DNA of 64,000 bases from contig DASWII010000024.1 in NCBI GenBank assembly GCA_036397755.1, forward strand, positions 30,515 through 94,514, written 5' to 3'. Below the pieces are notes generated by a model. The model was not told where the DNA came from and did no database searches. It saw nothing but the letters and a program-made list of their open reading frames with translations. A program made the position numbers and the translations under genes. This document shows, one piece after another, positions 57,500 through 64,000 of this stretch (positions are counted from its first letter, which is position 1; the number at the start of each line of letters is the position of its first letter). The stretch is from CAMYLY01 sp036397755 (GTDB lineage Bacteria > Gemmatimonadota > Gemmatimonadetes > Gemmatimonadales > GWC2-71-9).

Positions 57500-58483
57500 T
57501 CACCAGACGGTCCAGCGCGGGACGACGCGTGGCGCGAAGGAGAACGGATACGCGGCCGCGGCGTCCACCACCACCTGCACCCACCCGACGGCGGGAGATC
57601 CAGGCACTTCCAGCCGGGTGAGGTTCTCCAGTACCTGGCCCGTCGTGCGCCGCACGAGCGGGTGATCGACCACGAACTCGTGGTCATCGCCGTGAATCAG
57701 CAGCACCGGCCCGGCAAACCGCTCGACGGCGGCTTCGAGGGTCTCCAAGAACGGTTCGTACCGCCGGCGATACGCGTCATCCGCCGGCTCCTCGAGCGCC
57801 ATGTCCGCATGCAACGCCAGCACCACGGCCGCCGCACCGAGCGAGTCGGCGACCGCGAAGGAAGCACGCGTCCACGCCGCGGCCGCCGCCGTGCGACGGG
57901 CGGACTCCTCGTCGTCTCGCACGCTTCTGCCGGGGAACGGTTCCAATCCGTTGCCTCCCACCAGGTGCACCGTGAAGAACACCACCCGCTCATGCACCCA
58001 CCGGACATGCTCCACGAACTCGCTCCATGCCGTGTCAGCCGCCTGCACGGCAAGCGGGAGCGGCGGCGTCCCGAGACTGCTCTCGGGGCTCGCAAAGAAG
58101 ATCGCGCGGAGGCGGGTGAGCCGGTCGAGCGGCCCATACGACCCGGCGATGCGCTCGTGGCAGTCGGTCCACTCATTGTCCCCGGGCGTGTAGACGAGCG
58201 GGTGCCGCAGGCGCTGGAACTGATCCAACCGCTTCCGATAGTGCTCATCGGAGCACGGATACCAGAAGATGTCGCCCACATGGATGATGAAGCTGAGGTC
58301 CGCCTGGTCCAGCTGCCGCATGACGTGCCCGAACCGGATGTCCTCCAGCGCGCTGTACGGCGCATCACCGAGCGCCGCGAACGCGAATGCTCCCGGGGGC
58401 ACGGCGGGCGGTGGCGGTTCTTGGCAGGCCGCTGTCACCAAGAGCGGCGTCACCCACCAGATGCCGGCCCGACGACGGCTCAT
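57500..58483 (-). CDS. Calcineurin-like metallophosphoesterase lipoprotein
   Basis: This 327-residue exported protein has a lipoprotein signal (MSRRRAGIWWVTPLLVTAAC). Metallophosphoesterase motifs are FAALGDAPYS (first Asp; the usual D-x-H is DAP here), IIHVGDIFWYPCSD, TPGDNEWTDC and LALHADMALE, with a late IHGDDHEFVVDHP. The replacement of the first His and of GNH by GDNEW is typical of this extracellular branch, which is annotated only as metallophosphoesterase. Substrate unknown. It stands downstream of the ggt remnant on the same strand and 157 bases from the PP2C gene. Confidence 0.8.
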   Translation of the reverse strand: MSRRRAGIWWVTPLLVTAACQEPPPPAVPPGAFAFAALGDAPYSALEDIRFGHVMRQLDQADLSFIIHVGDIFWYPCSDEHYRKRLDQFQRLRHPLVYTPGDNEWTDCHERIAGSYGPLDRLTRLRAIFFASPESSLGTPPLPLAVQAADTAWSEFVEHVRWVHERVVFFTVHLVGGNGLEPFPGRSVRDDEESARRTAAAAAWTRASFAVADSLGAAAVVLALHADMALEEPADDAYRRRYEPFLETLEAAVERFAGPVLLIHGDDHEFVVDHPLVRRTTGQVLENLTRLEVPGSPAVGWVQVVVDAAAAYPFSFAPRVVPRWTVW

Positions 58484-58499
58484 GCTTTCCGACCCGAGA

Positions 58500-58870
58500 T
58501 CATTCGTGACCGGCCGCCATGCCGTCCTTTCGGGGATCGGACCCCGCGGCCCACCCCCCCGGCACCCGCATCACGGCCTGCGCACCGCCAAACCGCCAGA
58601 CGAACGCGCGCGCCGACTCGTCATAGTCGGCCGCGTCGAGCACCCGGTGTCCCATCGCCGCGAGCTCGGCCCGCACCACGTCGTCCACGGGAGGCTCGAT
58701 GGCCACCCGCAACCCACCCATGACGCGATACCGGGCGGCTGCGGCGCATACACCGTGGAACGACCGGCCACGGTCGTCGGCCTGGGGTCTTGGGCGTCGG
58801 CAGGCATCGTCATGAATGAGAACGCCAATCCTGAAAGCAACGTCAGCGTGGACGCCCGGAACAATCGCAT
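58500..58870 (-). pseudogene. ggt: Gamma-glutamyltransferase remnant with internal deletion
   Basis: The 5' part (from the ATG at 58870) encodes a signal peptide (MRLFRASTLTLLSGLAFSFM, cleavage near ADAQ) and DPRPTTVAGRSTVYAP, the usual start of a mature gamma-glutamyltransferase. After about 42 codons the frame shifts, and the next readable segment, AARYRVMGGLRVAIEPPVDD, continues to GGAQAVMRV and GSDPRKDGMAAG before the stop at 58500. That is the C-terminal end of the small subunit of the same enzyme. About 450 internal residues, including the catalytic Thr and its GTTH-like motif, are missing. The likely junction is near 58742. An active enzyme is impossible. It could also reflect a collapsed assembly. 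Confidence 0.75.
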
Positions 58871-58938
58871 GGCATGGTCCTCACGGCGGGGGGGCGATCA
58901 ATACTAACCCGCGATCCGAGACCGAGGCGAGCTCGGTG

Positions 58939-60315
58939 CTACGAATACACGGCGATACGCACCGGCTCCGGCGGGCCGATCGCGTCCTCTACGACCAACC
59001 TCACACGGCGCACGGACCGCCCGGGCAACCGGTCGAGCTTGCGATACCCGATCGTGGTGCCCCGCGACAGTACGCGCCACCCGTCTCGGGTCATCCCCTC
59101 GAGGGCGTAGCGTGCAACGGCCTGCCCGTGGGCGATCTCCTCGCGGAGATCCGCGATCGACACCTCGACGAAACGCCCGAGATCGACCTCCGCCACGGCG
59201 GTCGATCCACCCGTGCGCAGCCACGACGCGGCGCGCCCGGCAGCGAGATCCTCACCCAGCAGCGTGTCGAGCCGCCGCCGCATGCCGGCCAGACGGGCAA
59301 CGTCCGTCGCGTGGAGGAGACCGGCGCGGGTCGGTGGGACGTTGAGCAACAACTTGGAGTTCCTGCCCACCGACGTGAAGTACAGGTCCACGAGCCGATC
59401 GGCGCTCTTCACGCGATCGTCTTCGGCGGGATGGTAGAACCACCCGGGCCGAATCGAGACGTCGGTCTCGCCCGGCCGCCAGACGGTTCCTCCAGGGTCG
59501 CCGTGCTGGAGCATATCCATCACGCCGTCACCAGTCGCTCCGGGATACGGCACGGCCGCGGGGTTCACGGTCGACCAATTGGTCTCACCCGCCACCCCCA
59601 CCTCGTTGCCGATCCAGCGGACGTCCGGGCCGGCGTCCGAGAACATCACGGCGTTCGGCTGGAGCGTGCGTACGAGTCCCCAGATGCGAGTCCAGTCGTA
59701 CACCTGGCGGCGTCCGTTGGGACCCTCACCGTTAGCTCCGTCGAACCACACCTCGTTGAGCGGGCCGTATCTAGTGAGCAGCTCGGTGAGCTGCTCGCAG
59801 TACAGATCGTTGTAGCGCGGCGAGTCTCCGTACGACGGCTCGTGCCGGTCCCATGGGGAGAGGTACACGCCTGCCTTGAGCCCCTCGGCGCGGCATGCGT
59901 CGACAAACTCCCGCATCACATCACCCTTGCCCGAACGCCAGGGGCTCATGACGACGGAGTGGTTCGTGGTCCCGGTGGGCCAGAGGCAAAAGCCGTCGTG
60001 ATGCTTGGCGGTGAGGATCATCGCGCGAAACCCGGCGGCGCGGGCCGCCCGAGCCCACTGACGGGCGTCGAGGGCCTCGGGCGCGAACACGCTCGGATTC
60101 TCGGTCCCGTCACCCCACTCGCGGTCCGTGAACGTGTTCACGCCGAAGTGCAGGAACAGCGCCAGCTCATCCTGTTGCCATGCGAGCTGCGCCGGCGACG
60201 GGACCGGTCGGCCACGAGGCCCCTCGGGCCCGCGCCACCACCGCGGCGCCACCAGGGCAGCCGACGCGGCGGAGAGAAACCCACGGCGCGGGATCGTAAC
60301 CCGGCGCTTGGTCAC
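58939..60315 (-). CDS. GH29 alpha-L-fucosidase, probably Tat-exported
   Basis: This 458-residue glycoside hydrolase removes alpha-L-fucose from glycans. The N-terminus has a twin-arginine-like motif and hydrophobic stretch (PRRGFLSAASAALVAPRWW). The GH29 barrel shows ELALFLHFGVNTFTDREWG, AAGFRAMILTAKHHDGFCLW with the paired His, SPWRSGKGDVMREFVDACR, and NEVWFDGANGEGP, whose Asp is the expected nucleophile. The second half carries PGWFYHPAEDDRVKS and KLLLNVPPTRAGLL, followed by a short beta-sandwich domain. It lies 51 bases after the giant BNR exoprotein gene in the same direction. Together with secreted peptidases it fits a lifestyle of degrading external biopolymers. Confidence 0.9.
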   Translation of the reverse strand: MTKRRVTIPRRGFLSAASAALVAPRWWRGPEGPRGRPVPSPAQLAWQQDELALFLHFGVNTFTDREWGDGTENPSVFAPEALDARQWARAARAAGFRAMILTAKHHDGFCLWPTGTTNHSVVMSPWRSGKGDVMREFVDACRAEGLKAGVYLSPWDRHEPSYGDSPRYNDLYCEQLTELLTRYGPLNEVWFDGANGEGPNGRRQVYDWTRIWGLVRTLQPNAVMFSDAGPDVRWIGNEVGVAGETNWSTVNPAAVPYPGATGDGVMDMLQHGDPGGTVWRPGETDVSIRPGWFYHPAEDDRVKSADRLVDLYFTSVGRNSKLLLNVPPTRAGLLHATDVARLAGMRRRLDTLLGEDLAAGRAASWLRTGGSTAVAEVDLGRFVEVSIADLREEIAHGQAVARYALEGMTRDGWRVLSRGTTIGYRKLDRLPGRSVRRVRLVVEDAIGPPEPVRIAVYS

Positions 60316-60366
60316 GGCCGTGGGGCGCGTCGAGTCACGGCCGCCCGCCGCGCCGATCCGCCGCCC

Positions 60367-63300
60367 TCAACGCCCGACGGCGGGGTCCACCGGCTCCAAC
60401 CCCAGCCGCGCCAACTCGCGATTCACGGCGGCGAGATCCGTCGCCCACACTTCCGCCAGGCGATCGGTGTAACCGCGGAGTCGCTCCACCATGATCTGGA
60501 AGATCTCTTCCATGTTGTTGCCGGGTGGTCCGTCGCCACGCTCGGACATCGACAGGAGATTCGCCAGGCGGTTGTTCACCTTGATCGGGAAGTTCAGCGG
60601 ATCCTGATTGCTCCTGTTCCTGACTTGATAGACGTCCGCCTCCACTGCCGACGCGTTGGCGACGAGGCGGTCGGCTGCTTCCTTGAGTCGCGCATCGGCG
60701 CGCTGCGCGAGCCGATCGGCTACCTGGGCCTTGACCCGCCGGATGGCGATGACCGCCGTATTCGCTTCGGTCACCTTGTCCCGCACCCGCCTGCCGAACG
60801 CATACTGGGCCCGGAGATCGTCATCCGTAACTCCGGCGATCCACGGGTTGCGCCGCACCTCGAGATTCGTGGTCGCGGTGTGCCCGTCCACTGCGAGGCG
60901 CACCACGTAGCGACCCGGTGGCACCACGGGCGCCATGGTCCGCACGCCCCACAGGATCATTCCTGGGAACGTCACCGCCGGATCGACCTGGAGATTCCAC
61001 TGGAGGACGTTCATACCGGCCGCGACCGGCAGGGTCTGGCCGGACCACCGGTTGCGTTCCTGTGTCGTATCCGCGGGCTCGATGGTGCGAACGACGCTTC
61101 CGTTCGCGTCGAGGATCTCGAGCTTCGCGGTGGTTGGCACCTCGGCGAGCCACCAGGACAGCGTGGCACCGTTGCCAGAGCGGTACGCCACCGGAGGTGT
61201 GAACAGTGTCACCGGCCTCGCGGTCATACCTGTCGCCGCCTGGCGCAATGGGGCCACGTTGTCCAGGATCCAGAACCCTCGCCCGTGACTGGCGATCACC
61301 AGCTCGTTGCGCTCGACGATCAGATCGACGATAGGAAGGTCGGGAAGACCCGGATTGAGGTCCTGCCAGGTCGCACCGTCGTCGTACGAGATGTAGACCC
61401 CATGTTGGGTCGCGGCGTAGAGCAATCCGCGACGATTGGGGTCCTCACGCACGGCGTGCACGTAGGCGTCGGCGCGAATGCCGTTCACGATCTTGGTCCA
61501 CGTACGACCGTAGTCCGCCGTCTTCCAGATGTAGGGCGCGAAGTCGTCCAGCAGCGGGCGGCGCACGGACACGTAGGCCCGACCCGCGTCGAATGCCGAC
61601 GCGTCGATTTGACTCACCCTCCCGAACTCCGGCATGTCGCGTGGAGTGACATTGCTCCAACTCGCACCCCCGTCCCTGGTCACGTGGACCAGACCGTCGT
61701 CGGACCCGGTCCAGATGACGTCGAGGTTCACCTTGCTGGGTCCGACCGAGAAGATGGTTGCGTACACCTCGGGACCATTCATGTCGCCGGTAATCGGTCC
61801 GCCGGAGTGCCCGAGGGTGCTCGGGTCCGCTCGTGTCAGGTCACCACTCAAGGCGTCCCACGTGCGCCCACCGTTCGTCGTGCGCCACAGTCGGTTCGAC
61901 GACGCGTAGAGGACCGTCGGATCGACCGGCGAGAAGATGATGGGGAACGTCCATTGCCACCGCTCCACCATGTCGCTGGCCGGCTCGCCCGAGTAGAACC
62001 ACGGGTAGGGGTTCACCTCCCGCCCGCCGCCGAGCCGGCGATTGAACTTGTCGATGTAGCCCCCGTTGTTCGTGCCCGAGTAGAACACGTCCAGGTCGTT
62101 GGGATCGGGCGCGATATACCCCGGTTCTCCGCCCCCGGCACGGTAGGCGACGTCCATGGAGCCTTCCGTGAGGCTGCGAGGGCGGCGACCGAATCCGCCG
62201 AACCCACCGCCGCCGAACCCGAACCGGCCGGCGTTCCAGTCCGAGGGCAGGCAGAGTGTGCTGTTGTCCTGCTGGGAACCGCACACATGAAACGGGATGT
62301 GAGCCGTCGTGACCGCGTGGTAGAACTGGGCCGTGGGGAAGTCCTCCGCCGTCCAATGCTCCCCCGTGTCGAAACTGACGGCGCCGCCGCCATCGTTCCC
62401 CACCACGAGGTGTGAGGGATCGTCGGGATCGATCCAGAAGTCGTGGAAGTCGCCGTGCGTGCCGTTGTTGATGACCTCCGTGGTCTTGCCGCCGTCGGTC
62501 GAGCGAAACAGCGACGTGTTCTCCAGGTACACGACGTCCGCATTCTGGTGGTCGGCGAACACATGCGTGTAGTAGAACGCGCGCTGGCGAATCGCCCGCG
62601 CGTCGTTCACCAATTCCCACGTGGCGCCACCGTCGTCGCTGCGGAACAGTCCGCCGTCGTCGTGTTCGAACAGGGCGTACACGCGGCTCGAGTTGGCGCT
62701 CGACCCGGCGATACCGATGCGACCCACGACGCCCGCCTGTGGCATTCCCGGATTGCGAGTGAGTTCCGTCCACGTTTCGCCGCCGTCCACGCTCTTGAAC
62801 ATCCCGCTGCCCGGCCCGCCGGATGACATCGTGTACTCTTTCCGGAACGCTTCCCACAGGGTCGCGTAGAGGACGTCGGGGTCGTTGCGATCGATCGCAA
62901 TGTCGATCGCACCCGTGCGATCGTTCCGGTAGAGCACGCGGCGCCACGTGTCGCCCCCATCCGTGCTCTTGAACACCCCCCGCTCCTCGCTCGGCGCGCT
63001 GTACTTCCCGAACGACGCCACGTAGATGACGTTGGGATTGGTCGGGTGAATCCGGATCTTCGAGATCCCGTGAGACTGGCGGAACCCGACGTGCTCCCAC
63101 GTCTTGCCGCCGTCGCGGCTGCGATACACGCCGTCACCGGGCAAGATGTTGCCGCGGATGCACGTTTCGCCGGTGCCGATGAACACGAGATCGGGGTTCG
63201 TCTCGCTCACGGCGACCGCGCCGACCGACGCCGCGGTGATCTGATAGTCCGTCACTGGCGTCCAGTTGTCCCCGCCGTCGGTCGTCTTCCAGAGGCCGCC

Positions 63301-63522
63301 ACCCACCGCACCGAAGTAGGCTTCGTCCGGCCGTCCTCGCACGCCCGATACGGCGATCGACCGGCCGCCACGGTCCGGCCCGAGGTTGCGCCAGCGGTAG
63401 CCGGCCAGAAGCGCCGAGTCGAGGGTGACGGGGGACTGCGCGTGGAGATGCACAGGCAGCGAGGCGGCGGCGCCGAGCACGAAGGCCAGCGCGGCACGGG
63501 TGAGGCTGGTGCCGAGAGACAT
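60367..63522 (-). CDS. Secreted sortilin/VPS10-like BNR-repeat beta-propeller protein (complete)
   Basis: This 1051-residue exoprotein has a signal peptide (TSLTRAALAFVLGAAASLPV, cleavage near LHAQ). Two or more beta-propellers are built from BNR/Asp-box units such as GGGLWKTTDGGDNW, VYRSRDGGKTWEHV, VFKSTDGGDTWRRV, MFKSVDGGETWTEL, LFRSDDGGATWELV and LWRTTNGGRTWDAL. After about residue 780 comes an Ig-like linker (AEVPTTAKLEILDANGSVVR, then GRYVVRLAVDG), and a helical C-terminus with Arg/Ala-rich repeats (ADRLAQRADARLKEAADRLV). It is 30-50% larger than the part visible of the paralogue at the left edge. Ligand or substrate is unknown. The ATG at 63522 has GAGGAT upstream and places the signal correctly; the frame extends upstream only as noise. 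Confidence 0.9.
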   Translation of the reverse strand: MSLGTSLTRAALAFVLGAAASLPVHLHAQSPVTLDSALLAGYRWRNLGPDRGGRSIAVSGVRGRPDEAYFGAVGGGLWKTTDGGDNWTPVTDYQITAASVGAVAVSETNPDLVFIGTGETCIRGNILPGDGVYRSRDGGKTWEHVGFRQSHGISKIRIHPTNPNVIYVASFGKYSAPSEERGVFKSTDGGDTWRRVLYRNDRTGAIDIAIDRNDPDVLYATLWEAFRKEYTMSSGGPGSGMFKSVDGGETWTELTRNPGMPQAGVVGRIGIAGSSANSSRVYALFEHDDGGLFRSDDGGATWELVNDARAIRQRAFYYTHVFADHQNADVVYLENTSLFRSTDGGKTTEVINNGTHGDFHDFWIDPDDPSHLVVGNDGGGAVSFDTGEHWTAEDFPTAQFYHAVTTAHIPFHVCGSQQDNSTLCLPSDWNAGRFGFGGGGFGGFGRRPRSLTEGSMDVAYRAGGGEPGYIAPDPNDLDVFYSGTNNGGYIDKFNRRLGGGREVNPYPWFYSGEPASDMVERWQWTFPIIFSPVDPTVLYASSNRLWRTTNGGRTWDALSGDLTRADPSTLGHSGGPITGDMNGPEVYATIFSVGPSKVNLDVIWTGSDDGLVHVTRDGGASWSNVTPRDMPEFGRVSQIDASAFDAGRAYVSVRRPLLDDFAPYIWKTADYGRTWTKIVNGIRADAYVHAVREDPNRRGLLYAATQHGVYISYDDGATWQDLNPGLPDLPIVDLIVERNELVIASHGRGFWILDNVAPLRQAATGMTARPVTLFTPPVAYRSGNGATLSWWLAEVPTTAKLEILDANGSVVRTIEPADTTQERNRWSGQTLPVAAGMNVLQWNLQVDPAVTFPGMILWGVRTMAPVVPPGRYVVRLAVDGHTATTNLEVRRNPWIAGVTDDDLRAQYAFGRRVRDKVTEANTAVIAIRRVKAQVADRLAQRADARLKEAADRLVANASAVEADVYQVRNRSNQDPLNFPIKVNNRLANLLSMSERGDGPPGNNMEEIFQIMVERLRGYTDRLAEVWATDLAAVNRELARLGLEPVDPAVGR

Positions 63523-63840
63523 GGTACGATCCTCTGGAGTGGTAGTCGATGTTCCGCGAGAATGTACGCCCCGGTCCGGGGCTGCGGTACGGTCGTGATA
63601 GCAGTTGACGGGCGCTCGCGCTCTTTCTCCTCGCGCGCGCCGCGCGGCTTCTCCCGGAGGCCGGGGTCGCGGAGCTTGAGCACGTTGGCCAGCCGCTCGG
63701 CGGCAATGCTCAGCGCAGTCTTGACTCGGCGTTCGGTCAAACCACATTACGTCCACCTTGTGAGGACCTTGCGTGGCATCCGCCACGCCCGGGAGGGGCC
63801 GCCGCATGGTGCCGGCGACCCCTCCACGCTTTGCCCGCGA
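63523..63840. other. 318-base intergenic stretch with two hairpins, no gene seen
   Basis: No convincing gene lies here. A leftward frame from a TTG at 63740 reads TERRVKTALSIAAERLANVL but then runs antisense-like into the next gene and has no start or ribosome-binding site. The right end of the gap holds two tandem hairpins that follow the fibronectin-type gene. The left end carries the leader and Shine-Dalgarno of the BNR exoprotein. Confidence 0.5.
63771..63825 (-). terminator. Tandem hairpins after the fibronectin type III gene
   Basis: GGAGGGGCCGCCG (63792-63804) pairs with CGGCGACCCCTCC (63813-63825) with one mismatch and an 8-base loop. GCGTGGC (63771-63777) pairs perfectly with GCCACGC (63782-63788) around a tetraloop. 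Both lie 16-70 bases downstream of the leftward stop at 63841. No T-tract is present, but two strong stems in series suggest termination or mRNA end protection. Confidence 0.55.
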
Positions 63841-64000
63841 CTACAGCACCGCCGTGACCATGCCGCTCGGCTGTCCGGTGCCGGCCTTGTTCACGGCGTA
63901 CACGCGGTAGCTGAATTCCACGCCGCGAGGCTGGTTGCCGAGCATGTGCTGCGTTTCGGTGGACATACCGACTTCCTCCCACGGCCCACCGTCCTGCTTG
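63841..64000 (-). CDS. 3' end of a fibronectin type III domain protein (cut by window edge)
   Basis: The last 52 codons of a leftward gene are visible. They read GPWEEVGMSTETQHML, then RGVEFSYRVYAVNKAGTGQP and SGMVTAVL before the TAG at 63841. The Y-R-V-Y-A-V-N-K-A-G-x-G-x-P-S signature is the F/G-strand region of a fibronectin type III domain, so the protein ends in such a domain. Nothing can be said about the rest, which lies outside the window. Confidence 0.75.
   Translation of the reverse strand, partial: KQDGGPWEEVGMSTETQHMLGNQPRGVEFSYRVYAVNKAGTGQPSGMVTAVL

Noticed and set aside
58816..62415. 1199-codon open frame on the + strand
   Set aside because: The longest frame in the window, but antisense to the fucosidase and BNR exoprotein genes. 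Composition is His/Arg/Pro-rich without signal peptide or motifs.
63252..63740. Leftward frame from a TTG at 63740
   Set aside because: Its first 40 codons look mildly coding, but it has no ribosome-binding site and then runs through the start of the BNR exoprotein gene in a wrong frame.
1..64000. tRNA, rRNA, CRISPR arrays, insertion sequences, phage or integrase genes
   Set aside because: Looked for in all gaps; no cloverleaf, regular spaced repeats, terminal inverted repeats with transposase, or integrase-like frames were found.

Overview
The window is a GC-rich, gene-dense piece of bacterial chromosome with short gaps and many 1-8 nt stop/start overlaps. It has no rRNA or tRNA, no insertion sequence, no CRISPR array and no phage genes that I can see. 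The gene content (very large secreted sortilin/BNR propeller proteins, D-aminoacylase-like lipoproteins, Big_2 and PPC domain exoproteins, a zinc-ribbon Ser/Thr kinase, LigD/Ku, many GTG starts) suggests a soil or sediment bacterium of the Gemmatimonadota/Acidobacteriota type. That placement is inferred from gene content, not from a marker gene.

Layout. 1-7.8 kb: the end of a secreted BNR-propeller protein, a putative outer-membrane beta-barrel, a MOSC protein coupled to msrB, NAD-malic enzyme, dodecin and a DUF4198 exoprotein. 7.8-22.7 kb: a metal-resistance block. It has arsR-acr3-phosphoesterase reading left; merR and merA reading right behind a MerR-type promoter but with no mercury transporter genes; a small secreted NTF2-like protein; and a CusCBA-type efflux operon reading left, divergent from a sensor kinase and sigma-54 response regulator that probably control it.

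24.2-32.8 kb is the most notable part. A TetR gene is followed, almost without gaps, by 6-oxocyclohex-1-ene-1-carbonyl-CoA hydrolase, an SDR dehydrogenase, cyclohexa-1,5-diene-1-carbonyl-CoA hydratase, the four subunits of an ATP-dependent (class I) benzoyl-CoA reductase, an unrecognised 106-residue CxxC protein and 6-hydroxycyclohex-1-ene-1-carbonyl-CoA dehydrogenase. Together these encode reductive dearomatisation of benzoyl-CoA, two modification steps and ring opening to 3-hydroxypimeloyl-CoA. No benzoate-CoA ligase or ferredoxin gene is in the window. A hairpin follows the last gene.

33-46.5 kb: a triple-PPC exoprotein, modABC molybdate uptake, a leftward run of DUF72, EVE-domain, alpha/beta hydrolase and D-aminoacylase-like genes, the divergent ligD/ku end-joining pair, a dihaem cytochrome c and a SulP transporter. 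46.6-57.4 kb: a globin coupled to a multi-domain Ser/Thr kinase, an outer-membrane protein, an arrestin-like membrane protein, an acyl desaturase, and a signalling cassette (cNMP-binding histidine kinase, Cys-rich unknown protein, PP2C phosphatase). 57.5-64 kb: a phosphoesterase lipoprotein, a ggt pseudogene with an internal deletion, a GH29 alpha-L-fucosidase, a second giant BNR-propeller exoprotein and the end of a fibronectin type III protein.

Several very long open frames lie antisense to real genes and were discarded as GC-rich shadows. Both window edges cut through genes.
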